A stretch of 64,000 bases of DNA from Climacium dendroides (Eukaryota; Streptophyta; Bryopsida; Hypnales; Climaciaceae), in the NCBI GenBank assembly GCA_950106755.1, contig OX467083.1, forward strand, positions 48,188,555-48,252,554. Reading direction: 5' to 3'. Of the stretch, positions 11,601-23,293 are shown piece by piece. The position numbers and the translations under genes are program-made. The notes under the pieces were generated by a model. That model saw only the letters and a program-made list of their open reading frames with translations. It made no database searches and was not told where the DNA came from. The stretch's first letter is position 1. Every line of letters begins with the position of its first letter.

Positions 11601-14600
11601 TCATTTCTTTTGTTTTCCAAGTTTGTTTCACTTAAATCATTATCTATACTGCTATTCTGCATTCTTTTATTTCAAAGTTTTTTTTTTATGTTCTAATATA
11701 ATAAATTTTATTTTGGCAGGAGAAATCAGAAGTCCCATGTCTCCATAAATCTTGTTCACAAGCTCTATCGCATTCAAAATATTGCCAGACCGCCATTCTC
11801 GTATTTTGAAAAACTTGTTTCTAAGGAGGATCTTCTTGTAGCTGAAGCCAAGCAAAAATTGAAACAAAGAACTTGGTTCACTTTAACTCTTGAGGCTCTA
11901 AATGGAGTCTTATACCAGGTTCATTTCTTCATTTTCTTTTCTACTTTTCAAATTTCTTTGAATGTTAGGTTTCTTGACATTAGCTTTTTTTTTTAATTGC
12001 ATTTCATATCTCTTCCTCTACTATTCAAAACATTTGTTATCATTTGCATTTATGTTTATTCTTACATATTCTTCACTTTTTGCAGCAAGAATTGGAGGAT
12101 GCTGCTGTTGTTGCTCAAAGAAAATTCTATGAGAAGTATCCCAATCCAGTGGATTGGACTTCAAGTGCAGTTTCTGAGTGGGTTTCAAAAGCTGTTGACA
12201 AGGTCAAGGTAGCTTCTCATTCAGAATTGAAGAAACAACTTCCCATTGCAGATCCAAAGCATACGAGTGCATTTTTGGAGCAAATAAAGTTTCACTATGA
12301 AACTCATGATGACAATCCGTAGATGACCCAAGAAAAACTTTGGATGTTGGCAACTTCAGCGATGGATACTTCTATGAAGATCAAGTGGCTTGAGAGATGG
12401 AATAAGTCTCCTTCTCTTCGTGAGGCTCTCAAATTCCCTAAACCGAAATTCAGTGATCTCGAATTTCCTGAGTAGCTTCATAAAGCTACGTGGTGGGCTC
12501 AAGTGAGTACTTATCTTTCTTTCCTATTGTTTTAGTATTAATTCCTTGAACCTTTTGGATCAATCAAAAATTCAAAACATTCTTTCTAATTTACAATTTA
12601 TGTGCATGGCAGTTGGCTATTGAAATAGAAAAACTCTTCAATGCTACAGTGGAAGATTTGGACATATCTATTGACTATCTTCCCGATGGTATGGATCCCT
12701 TGCCTACTATTTTTGATTATGTGGAGACTATGCGCATATTGTTGTGGGATATTGCATTCTTCCGTGAATTTGCTGTCGATAAGGGGGTTCACAAGAACAA
12801 CAAGATAGACAAGCAACTCAATTTCAAATCAGCCATGCAAAGGATGTTTTATAGATACTTTAAGTATGTTCTCTTCCCTGCCAAAGCCATTTCCAAAACT
12901 CCCACTTTCTTTGCCAATTATTTGGACAAAGAAAGTGAAGAGTGCATGTTCACAGAGGGGATCATGAAATCTTGGGATCCCATGCATTGGGAAAAATGTG
13001 GGTGGTATTTGGATTGTCCCATCAAAAGACCACCAACTTTTGATGTTGTCCTCCGAGATTCTATTGAGTCTGCCCTCAAGGGTACAACTATAGATGTTCT
13101 CAAGAAGGTTAGTAAGGATGCAGCCAAGAAGACCAAGAAGACCAAGTCTAAGAAGTTGGTGGTTGAACTTGATGATTCCAATGAAGATGTACCAGTTCAA
13201 GATACTTTGAAGAATCTTGTTGTTACTATACCTTTTTCTTTCGATGTTGAAGCAAAACTCCCTGCTTCAAAGCGCCAGAAGACATCTTCTACTTCCGTTG
13301 TTTTGGTACCAACCTCCTCTCCTACCTTTGAGCTAACTCCCAAGCTTAAAGGTATGATGAGTACATTGGCTCCTTTGTCTACCAATCCTACATCTCTAGC
13401 TTGATCTAATCTTGAATGATTCTTTTGTTAGAATCGTTGAAGAAAAGAAGAAAAATGGTACATTTGGTACATCATATGACAACATTATGGCTTTTCTCTC
13501 AAAGGTCAGTTCATTTTTTTTATTTGTTTTCTTTTCATCTCATTTTTATTATTATGAAATCATACATATTCTACCCAATTTACATCTTCTCATTTTGTTC
13601 TTTTATGACTTTGACATCTTCTATTATGAATTAACATTTTTGAAATTTATCTTTGTAGGTCGGTGAAGGTAAAGAGTTCTTTTTTTATGGCAAAATTCAA
13701 AAGAGACCAACTGTGGACCTCATCATTGCAGAGTATCCAGATGGTCTTCCAGTTCCAGGGGTTTCAAATCCATCATCTGAAATCCCTCATTGGAATGCTA
13801 GCATTCCAAGTTTTCTCCATGTAATGATGGCATTCTCTCTCACCTATCTTCATGATGATGGAGCATTTCTTCTATTTTATCCTGATACTTCTACGGTGAA
13901 GAGAGAAGTGTCCGGATTCTTCAAGAACTACAAGTTGAAGATCAAGGATGAGTGGACTATCATAAATTGCTTACATTTGGCAAATCCCATGAACCCATCC
14001 AAATTTGTAAGTAGTAATTTCAATCTTTCACTTTTTATTTTGATTCACTTGTTATTGTAGTTATTTTCATTTTAAGTGTACATTCTAATTTGATTTTGAT
14101 TTTGATTTGCAGACTTTGAAGTTCAAGGCTTTGCTATTGATTCGATCATTTGCCTCTGCCATTGCTAGGCAACCTCAAGAGCTTCAAATTTCTATTGATC
14201 CGTCAATTCCTGAGGTTGATTTAACCACAGATGATGTCCTTTTCAACACTATTACGACAACAACTCAATCATGTAGAAAGGAAGATGGCAAGCCATGCAG
14301 GGGTGCTAAGGAAAAATCTGAGGTTCTCATGAAGCTTTTTGTTCATGGCTTAAGCCCTACAAATGGTATTGTGGCAGACATGACTGCCTCTACAGGTATT
14401 GTAATCTACAACATTGAATCATTATTGTTGTATATTCTAATTTGATTTTTTTTCTCTACCTTCTAATTTTGATGTTCTTATAATGTCAATATTGTGTCTT
14501 ATACAGGTTCCATCAGAGCAGCTCATTCATCTAATTGTCATATTCTAGCATTAGAAAGTGATGCCAAGCTTTTTGATGAGGTACTGAAGCCATTACAAAC

Positions 14601-15042
14601 ACCTACTATCATCTCCAAGACTCTTCATTCTACTACCACGGGTGATGGTATGGAGATTGATGACGACTCTCCAATTGAAGATGTCGAGTTACTTGACTTA
14701 TGTGAGTAAGTTTTTTTTTGTTTTTTTTTTCAACAATTGCAATTCAAAATTCAATACTTTGAATTTTAATTTGTTATTACATACTCAAACATATGGTTTG
14801 TTGTTTGCAGTTGGATGAGTCCATCACCAAGACAGACCTTGCCTTTTTTCCGACACTCTGGATTTTTTAGAAGTCCTTCTCTAAGTCCTCGTGGCCTACC
14901 TATTTATGCTGAAGATTTAGCATTAGCTTATGCTAATGTTTCATCTGATTCGTCTTCGATCTCTCTATCACCTCATAGATCTTATGATCCTAGAGTATGT
15001 TCTTATTTTGAACTCAGTGCATCTGAGTCAGACGATATTTGA
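8626..15042 (+). pseudogene. ParB-like plus amino-methyltransferase-like fusion gene, decayed
   Basis: The ten exons are 8626-9048, 9544-9691, 10975-11563, 11720-11918, 12086-12502, 12613-13504, 13659-14006, 14113-14395, 14507-14705 and 14811-15042. All have GT-AG borders and matching phases except exon 6. The ancestral length is about 1,240 residues. Exons 1-2 are basic then acidic and of low complexity. Exon 3 contains KMFIGWDGNHRLQAW, like the DGxHRxxA box of ParB/sulfiredoxin-type domains. Exon 7 (VDLIIAEYPDG, then a long helix and GAFLLFYPD) and exons 8-9 (KSEVLMKLF, VADMTASTGS, ILALESDAKLF) follow the order of class-beta N4/N6 amino-methyltransferases, with motif IV before the FxGxG-like SAM motif. 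Lesions are TAG at 12320-12322, a second TAG near 12472, and a one-base frame change near 13395-13410. Exon 6 also carries a Lys-rich tract. The ParB and methyltransferase calls rest on motifs only. Confidence 0.7.
9721..10870 (+). repeat. Tandem array with eleven palindromic GCCGTTRACGGC boxes
   Basis: The array lies in intron 2 of the ParB-methyltransferase-like gene. Boxes start at 9729, 9814, 9910, 10006, 10102, 10241, 10354, 10459, 10565, 10666 and 10773. GCCGTTAACGGC is a perfect 12-bp palindrome, and most copies are it or a one- to two-base variant. Spacing is 96 bp in the left part and 101-107 bp in the right part. The linkers are AT-rich, with recurring CCCAATGTATGCTACATTG and TTTTTCAGGAC. 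The boxes are better kept than the linkers. Confidence 0.85.
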
Positions 15043-15990
15043 GTTTGATTTCATATTTTTATATTTGATTTCTATTTACTTTATTCTATTTTGAATCTAA
15101 CTATGCATGATGTGGCAACAATTCCATTTGATGGCCTTAAACTTCACTCTCTACTCAAATTGAATAATAAATTGCAAGCCTTGAATTACACTACACCATT
15201 GGACTTTATAAAATTCTACATAATTCACTTTAATTTGGAATTAAATTAAACTATTAGCATTGGATTTGTTTCAAAAAAAAAGTTTGATTAAGATAGTCCA
15301 AAAATAGAGGCATTGACTAGAAAAATAATTGCTTAATTCATTCTAGGTTAATACATATACCTAGTATAATAAATGAATATTTTGTACATTTAAAATATTC
15401 AAAATTCAAGATTTTCTATTTTTATTTTAAATCATTTTTAAAAAATTAAAAAAAATAAATGGACCATTTTTATTCTTTAAATTTACATGAAGGCCAACAA
15501 TTAAGACTTCATTTATCACTTAATCATAAACTCAAGACCATTTTTATGATCTAATGCTTGTAATATTTTGCCTATCATCAAATTTATATTCAACATCTAC
15601 AATCCATGATTATTGCCCCTTCTATTTTTACTTGATAAATGTGCCCTTTAAATAATGGTATTACAATGCATTGTATTTATCTCATATATGTCTTGTAGTG
15701 AAATATCCTAAACCACTATATAGACCTATTTTCATTATGTGTTACTTACAAAATTTTCCTATTTTATAATATTTCAATTTAATAAAATATATTGGTTCAA
15801 TTTTGGGGGGACAAAATCAAATAGGAACAAATTCATTTGTTGTTTATTTGGACTATAGATCCTTGCATTTAAATCCACGGTCATAGGACCTGAACAAATT
15901 TAGGAATCCTAAATGGATAAAAAAAATGGAGGCTCATAGGCTCACAGGCTCATAGGCTCACGCTCACAAGCTCACAAACTAGCATCCCCG
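15043..15990. other. 3' flank of accessory gene and right transposon end
   Basis: AT-rich non-coding DNA follows the stop codon. The right inverted repeat occupies about 15860-15990: complement of GACCGTGGATTTAAA, then GCTCATAGGCTCACAGGCTC-type clusters, then CTAGCATCCCCG at the tip. Confidence 0.65.
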
Positions 15991-16000
15991 CCTTGCATTG
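15991..16000 (+). repeat. Right target-site duplication
   Basis: CCTTGCATTG, a perfect copy of 3165-3174. Confidence 0.85.
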
Positions 16001-17289
16001 TAATAGTTATGTTGAAGTTTTAGTAGAATTTTATCCAAAATGCAAGCCAATTGTATAAGAACGTAGCTATTAGGATCTGTACTTGCTTGCTTTATACATT
16101 CTGGAATGTACCTTAGGGTGGCAATCTATTGATGTTTCTTTGTAGTCAAAATTAAATGAAAGATGAATAATTGGATGTATGTACACTCATAATTGATGAC
16201 AAATGTTTAACCCCTAAAGGTTCTTCAAGATTGTCTTGGTCTTTTAATGATTTTGAACAATTTCAAATGCCTTTTTATTTTCCATGTATTTTAAAAATTT
16301 GTTCATAAACTTTCACTTGAACATGATCTACATAAGAAATTTCTATGTATGAAATTTATGTAAGAACTTTCACTTAAACATGATCTATTGTAGACTCCAT
16401 TTACATTTCTATGTATGAAATTTACGTAAGAACTTTCACTTAAACATGATCTATTGTAGACTCCATTCACATGATAGTGCACCTATGTTGTAAACACCCT
16501 CAAAAATGGTTGTAGATGCATACCTAGAACTAGGATTGAGTTAAATATAAGACTTCAAAGTTTATTTTAGAGTAGAGGTTCAATAACTCCCCACAAACTA
16601 AAACCCCTCATAGCTTTCATCTCATTAATTAAGATGGAGTCATTCAAAACTTTATATATAGAGAGAGAAATCTAGAAAATCAATCCATTTTTTTATTTCT
16701 TAAGAAAGAGATTTTTTTAATTGCCTATGTTGTCCGGTCTCCAAAAAAGAAACATAGGATTGAGTTAAATTTTCAATCATTTTCAATCATGGGATGTAGA
16801 TTAATTATTACAACAATACAAACCACAAGGATTGGAATTTTTCAATTCCATAACTAAATTTTCAACAATTTAGTATTTTAAATCATTCTCTATTTCTTTC
16901 TACTTACTATTTTTTTCAAGTATAAATATGAATATTGTTGGAAATTGTTTTTACATGTAATCCCAACTTATTTCTTCAACATATTATGGAGAGTTGTAAA
17001 TTATAGGATTCACACATTTTGGGGTAAAATGTTTGAAAGATGAAATCTAACCATCTAGGAAGAGTTGAAAAATATATATTTTTTTAAATTCAAGCATCAT
17101 GATTTTCCAATTGGTAAGGATTATTATTCAAAAATTTTAGGAGAGTTGCACTCCAATAATTTAATATAGGGATTTTACAGTTGGATTTTGTTGAAGGAGG
17201 ATAATGACCTATTCGGAAATTATCCTATTAGTATAATAAGTTCGTTCCAAGGGAGAGCATCAAGTAGGATTTTTCTATGCTAATAAGTT
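16001..17289. other. AT-rich DNA with family F-like remnants
   Basis: TTTAACCCCTAAAGG at 16208 looks like an F terminus. The block at about 16540-16740 (CCCCTCATAGCTTTCATCTC) aligns with the interior of the F copy at 47251-48184. A direct repeat with CATGATCTATTGTAGACTCC occurs near 16380 and 16450. No gene is seen. Confidence 0.5.
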
Positions 17290-18980
17290 AATCCAATTTG
17301 GAACTCTATCACCAAAAATATTATTACAACAACACCACAAACCCAACTTGGCTTTATAATTCTTTCTTCAAATTGATCTTGTTCTTGAGACAGCCTTGGC
17401 TCTTGAACTTCCAATTGAAACTTGACACTTCTTGTTTTAATCTTGTCTCCAACTTGGGTAGCATCTCATCTCCAATAACAACCAGTTTTAATTCTTCCAA
17501 ATTGGAAGTACTACCCTCACATCACTCCTTGATCACACAACTTGTAATAGTAATAATACTACAATGACATCCATTACCCAACTTGGTTGCAGCTCCTTGC
17601 TGGTTGACTCATGACTCAACATCCTAATTGGTATCACATACACAAAACTAAAACACGCTTCAATTCCCAATTAGACTACAACTAAACAATTAAAAAAATT
17701 TCTCACATGCTCCAATCTGGCTCACCAATTTGTTTCTCAACATCCACACATAAACATTCATCACACACAAGATACCAATTTGGCTAGGAAATTTTTTTTT
17801 TATAAATAAGTCCAAATTGGTAATGCAATCACCATTACACTTTTTATATGTGTTTTTTTTCAAAAACTATTTGTATTAGACTTCTACAACATCTTTGATC
17901 AACCATTCCACATTCACTGTATTTTCTCCAACTTTACTATACTCTCTTCACTTTATAGATCTTCTCACAAATATTTATTCTCCTTTCAATCCTCCAACTA
18001 GGGCTTGCACAACTTCTTTCACAACTATTTTTTTATTTTTATACATATATATATTTTTTAATTTTTTAATTTATGTAATTGCTAGCTAATCTTTCCAGCT
18101 AGCTACTCATTCAATTAATACCCAATTTAGAGCTACTCATTCAATTAATACCCAATTTGGGTTTCAGCATCTTCTTCTAATCTCATCACCCTCCACCCGA
18201 ATAGGACTTAATTCATAAATTAAATTCCTTTTCAGTCTTCCATCTGCTCATACTTCTCTCCAACTTGGAATACTCCAAATTCCACAGTTAGGCCTTCATT
18301 CACATATCCATCACTTTTAAAACTCCAAAGACTCAATCATGAATTCACATTCAAACATAAACTCAAGCACCTGCTTGACACACACTCATAAACAAACAAA
18401 CAAATACACAGCTTCAGCAAGCTGGGACTCACACTGGCTCTCTCCAAGTGGGTGCCTTCAAAATCCCCAAAATTTCCCTTTAAAACTCCAAGCCAGGTAG
18501 TTCATTAACCGAATCAGACATCACCTCAAAATTCGCAAACTGCCCATTAGGAACCTTAAAAATAACCGTCCATCAACTACACACACAAACTCCCAAATTG
18601 GCACCTGCAACACCCCGCACAACCCTAACTGCCGACCACAGGCAAACCAACTTGGAAACCACAACAACTCCGACCTAGTTGGCTACAAACAGTTCCTACT
18701 TGGACAAAAACATAGAACATTCCAACTCAGAATTGTCATCCTGCATTACAAGTAGGAATTACCCTCAGACAACTCAAAACTGCCTTCACTCTCCGAATTG
18801 GCTTCCCCCCTCCAATCCCACCTCCGTGGCTCATGCTTGACTGCATCCGAATAAACACAAAGAAATGACTTCCAAATTGGTTAATAACATTCAAAAATCA
18901 CCCATTTGGAACACCAAACAAACAAAACATAACTAAAACCATATAAAAACACACCAAAAAAATATGAAACTAAAAATCCG
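17290..18980. repeat. Stretch dense in CCAA-N-TTGG-like motifs, strand-asymmetric
   Basis: About twenty near-palindromes such as CCAATTTGG, CCAACTTGG, CCAAATTGG and CCGAATTGG are scattered at intervals of roughly 50-120 bp. The plus strand is rich in C and A and poor in G compared with its surroundings. No frame has a recognisable product. It may be an old degenerate tandem array. Confidence 0.5.
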
Positions 18981-21636
18981 AATAGGTTATTTACAGATTT
19001 GTTAAATAAATAAATATAGATGAAGATTTTAGCCTTACTTTGAAGACTAATATTTTGAAGCATTTTTGACCTCTAAACATGAAAGAACTTTATGGGTTAG
19101 TATCATCTAATTTTCTGGAAAAAAGGTAAATCTTAAAAGTGAAAGGTCCTGAAATATAAGTGAATCTTTTATTTATTCCCTAATTTCTAATAAGATGAAG
19201 CATATGAACAATTTTGTTTTGTAGGTAGTCAAGACATTTTATGGCAAAATTAAAATCTGAAATTTATATTGAATTTGGTTTTGATAATTTTTATTAAGAT
19301 TAATTTATAAATACACTACAGATTGTATTGCCAAACAAATTTCATTATTGCATTTGACATAATTCTATTCCATGTTAACTCCTAAAGGATAGAGCCCATA
19401 ACCATGTAGTCAAACTTGAAGGTTCTTTACTTTATAGCCTCCACTTTTTTATTTCGGGCATGAATTTTCAAAGTTTATTTTGCAAAGATGAAATCACATT
19501 TCTATTATATTTTCAGAAAATTTCAAATTGCCATGAATCTTTGAAGAAAAAATGAAGAAAATTCATATAAAAAACATGCCTAAAAAATCTATAATTTTTT
19601 ACTATAAGTAAATTATAGAGTAAAACATTGTGGTATGAAGAAAAAATGTGTCACTCTGTATTTTAAAATGTGGTTATAGATCCTAGAAATTAAACTTAAA
19701 TGAGATGCATTTTTTAAGAAAAATTTCAAAATTTCATGTGAAGTAGAAATTGCACTTTAAAAGCTTCACTTTGTTAGTTTCAAGGTTAGTTTTGATCAAA
19801 ATCTAAAGAAATAATCTTCAACGTCAAAATCAAATTTTAAAAAAGAAATTGCCTAAAGTATTGAAATACACTACAAATTTTATTAGTTTTTTTTAAACTA
19901 TTGCATGTAAAATTAGTAAACAACTAAATTGTCTTGAACTCAACTCAAAGATGTGAATATAACATCATTGAAGTTGCATACAAAAAATCAGATGAAAATT
20001 ATTCATTCTTTAGTATGCACAAAGGCTATTTGACCACCTCAACATCCTTCCAAGGTTAAAGCCATTAGCAATTTATTTTATACTTACATCTCGTTCCCAT
20101 ATACATCTTTAGAGATTTTTTAAGGAATGAAAATGGATTTATTTTTGTTAGATTTCCTTTCATCAAATCTCAATTAATTTTTCTAACACATTATCAACTT
20201 GCTCTCACGTCGTAAGAAACCTTTATTCTGAACCTTAAGAATCTCAAGGGATAAAATCATGCTTTTGGTAAGGATTAATAAAACTTTGTTTTGAAGTTTG
20301 AGCATTATGATCTTGCGACTAGTCAAATTCATTATTACTTTGAAATATTAGGAAAATATGCTATAAAAATTTAGATAAAATGTCTATTGTTGAATCCCAA
20401 AAAATTTAGAAATGAATTAAAAAATATTTGCACTATTATAAGAACAATTCTCTAAAAGAGTTATGACATTCATATGAGATGCAATTTTAGGGGTTACATG
20501 AAATAAATGTTTCTAGGAATAGAAATCAAGATTTTAATCCTATATATAAACTTTTGCCACTGCCACATTATTCTTAGCTAAAAAAGTGGGGTTAAGGAAA
20601 AAAAAACTTTGATGCGTTTAAAGTCAAGGAAAGCAGCTTTTTTTTAATTGACAAGTGTGATTTGCATTATATCATTATTTAGGTTTGTATCAAATATTAT
20701 AATAAACTTTATAGAATAGTTGGATTAAACATGTTATTTTTTTAATTGACTTAAAATAAAGCTCAATTGCATTCATTTTTCTAAGAGAATCTTTTTAAAC
20801 AATCTAAAATTATCTTTAAATAAATAAAATCACTAATAGTATAAATTCATTTATAATTACAATTAATTTTTTATTTTTATTTTAAGCTACAACAAAAAAT
20901 TTAAATGGTTGTTTTCTTAGATTCCTTTATCCAAGGGATATATTATGAGTTTGTTTGAATAAATTGCATAAGAGAGTGTAATTTTTTATTTTACACTTTC
21001 TTAGTTGTCATATTTTAAATTGATAGTCAAGATTATATATAGAATAGATAATACATTGTTATAACAATTACAACCGGCTTCACTTGGCCAAAGCAAATCT
21101 CCTATTGGGGTTTGTTGTAAAAACTAAGGCAATTTATTATAAAAATACCATATTATACATATTTTTTTTAATTTTAATTTTTATATTTTACACAATTGAA
21201 AGCCTTATTTCACTACAATATATTGCACTTTTTTAGCTTTTACACGAATACCATATAGAGTAATGTTTTTTTTGGGTCCAAAGTCCACATTCATCATTTT
21301 TTACACTTTCTTTTATGAAAAAAGCTCAATTGCATTTGTGAGAAGAGGCTTAATCTACAAAGTAAATTCTCACTTCATTAGCATTTCAAATAGTTTAGAT
21401 TATAATTTTTCCTTGCTAGTGAGAATGCCATGTAAGGTAGGAGGTTCATAAAGCGACCATCAAAGAGCTTAAAAATGAATTTTGGGAAGATGAAGCTTCT
21501 TGAAATATTATTTTTTCAGTAAATTTTCCTTGAAAGACAAGTGGAATTGGCATCTCACCCAAGTCGTTACATGTTTTTTTGGAGCTTAGTTTGTGAAAAT
21601 AGTTATGAAATTTTGAAGTTGAAATGGCACATGGTT
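18981..21636. other. AT-rich intergenic DNA
   Basis: No gene is recognised. TTAACTCCTAAAGGATAG near 19376 and TTTTAGGGGTTAC near 20492 could be the ends of one further, diverged F element; the interior was not matched to other copies. Confidence 0.4.
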
Positions 21637-21750
21637 CTAAAATTGCCCACCTCCTAAAACATACACTATTTGTACATTGTTTCTACATTGCTGAAGGCTC
21701 CAAAAAAACATGTACAAATAGTGTACATTTGAGGAGGTGGGCAGTTCTAG
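21637..21750 (+). repeat. Compact hairpin, about 40-bp arms
   Basis: The left arm runs from CTAAAATTGCCCACCTCCT to ACACTATTTGTACAT. It pairs with the right arm CATGTACAAATAGTGTAC through GAGGAGGTGGGCAGTTCTAG with few mismatches. The 114-bp whole has the size and shape of a miniature inverted-repeat element or a microRNA-like precursor. Confidence 0.75.
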
Positions 21751-22584
21751 AGCGTGAGCGGTTGTAGAACCTCCTACCTAATCAGCTCCGTGGTCAACCT
21801 TATGAACTTTGTCCCCTTCCCAACATCGCACACCAATAATGAATCAACTCCAAAACTTAACATAACCCTGGAGCACCATGGGTGCCATTCTCTAGTGTCT
21901 CGATGATAATATTGTGAGATGGAAAGAGTGCAAAAGCAGTTTTTCATTCATATTTTTCTTGTTGACCTTTTATGGTGGGTTATGAAGTGTATTTAATTGA
22001 GTTTATAATTTTGGAAGTATTTGTCATCATATAAATGAGAAGTTAGTAAAAAAAATGGATCATAGAATAGGCTATTTTAGTGTATTTTGGAAATTTGTTG
22101 TTCCTTGCTCTAAACCTGAAATTTCTCCACAAAAAAGATATTTTTTTGAATTTGAGTCCAACTAACAAAATGAAGTTCATCTACTGTAGTTTGTACTCCA
22201 ATTTGAATTTTGAAAAAATTCCTAATATTGAATATTTTATTACAATTTGAACTTTGGATGTGTTTTCAATGTCTATTATCTTTTAATTATAGAATGACAT
22301 GGAAATTGAGTTTACACAATGATCTTGCTCATTGTAATACACACATTGAAATTTTCAGATTTTTTGATGTGATTTTTTCTTCACTTTTCCTTCAAAAATT
22401 GTCAAAAAAATCAATTTTCCACAAAAAAAATCTAAAATTTCTATGAAGTGAAGAAGACATATAATTTTGTCTCTGAAAAATAAATATAAAATTCTTTCAT
22501 ACATATCTAGTTGCAAAATGAAAACAAATTGAGTGATGGACAATGAGGTTTGGAATCAACGGTCATGGGTCCATCATTTAGGGG
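21751..22584. other. AT-rich intergenic DNA
   Basis: No gene is recognised. The last bases (CATTTAGGGGTTAA) look like an F terminus abutting the E copy that starts at 22585. Confidence 0.4.
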
Positions 22585-22815
22585 TTAACCCTTAAACATC
22601 TAGGCGGATGTTTTGCGTCCTATGGATGATAGAGGATCTCTCTATGGAGGATAGAAGTGCAACTATTCATCCTTGGAATTTTGCATGGAAAGGGGAGGTC
22701 TCGTATGGTAGTTTGACTTCCAATGAGTGCTTCTACAATTTTTTAAGCCAATGCTTCACACAGTCATAAAAATTGATGATTTCTTAAGTCAACCTGTTCT
22801 CTCTTTAAGGATTAA
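22585..22815 (-). repeat. TTAA-ended miniature element, family E copy 2
   Basis: It starts TTAACCCTTAAACATC and ends CTTTAAGGATTAA. Internal GGATGAATAGTTGCACTTCT-type and CACTCATTGGAAGTCAAAC blocks, read on the complement, match copies 1 and 3. Non-coding. Confidence 0.75.
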
Positions 22816-22894
22816 TCAACATGGGCAAAAAATAAAATTCCTTCCTTCCTTTTACTTCAATTCAGTTTAATTTGATGGAATTATGTTTAAAATA

Positions 22895-23293
22895 TTAAGG
22901 TGGAGGCACCCATTTCCAACTAGTGACCCATATTCAATCTATAGGGTGTATTTATTTCCAACCAAGATTAGAACAAATTTCCAACCAAAGCTTGAAATGT
23001 GTATTTTTCTCCTTTTCAAGGTTTGGACTAATAAGTTCATGAGACATTCTCCCAAGTAGTGAGCAAGAAAGTAGGAAGAAATGAGCAGGAAAGTAGTTCT
23101 TGAAAGATTGGAATTGGAAAAGTCTAAACATTGGCTATGGGTTGGGAGCACTTTTTGCCTCTCAAAATTCATAGTAATTTCAATTCAAGCAATAAAATTA
23201 CCAAATCTTTTGGAGTGCCCATCACTTCTATCTTTGCACATAGAAAATTATTTGTTTTCCTTATTTGATCGGTTATGGGTGCCTCCACCTTAA
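22895..23293 (+). repeat. TTAA-ended element, family H, complete copy
   Basis: This is a 399-bp element. Its ends TTAAGGTGGAGGCACCCAT and ATGGGTGCCTCCACCTTAA are perfect inverted repeats of 19 bp including TTAA. A partial relative is at 1-214. The small frames inside have no recognised product. Confidence 0.8.

Larger units (their letters stand above)
3175..15990. mobile_element. 12.8-kb Mutator-like transposon with transposase and ParB-methyltransferase-like gene
   Basis: The element is bounded by perfect 10-bp direct repeats. Its first 21 bases and the complement of its last 21 align without gaps at 13 positions, mostly with transitions between them. Inverted similarity continues for about 200 bp: clusters of GTGAGC/ATGAGC/GAGCCTATGAGC near 3188-3235 mirror 15930-15982, and GACCGTGGATTTAAA near 3365 mirrors 15865-15885. 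Inside are two divergent multi-exon genes, 3723-7949 (minus) and 8626-15042 (plus), that share a 676-bp intergenic region. Both reading frames are interrupted, so this copy is probably non-autonomous now. An element with two genes recalls plant VANDAL MULEs, which carry accessory genes beside the transposase. Confidence 0.85.

Noticed and set aside
16208..22588. One 6.4-kb autonomous TTAA-ended element between two F-like tips
   Set aside because: No transposase frame lies between the tips, and interior pieces match separate short elements, so the tips probably belong to different copies.
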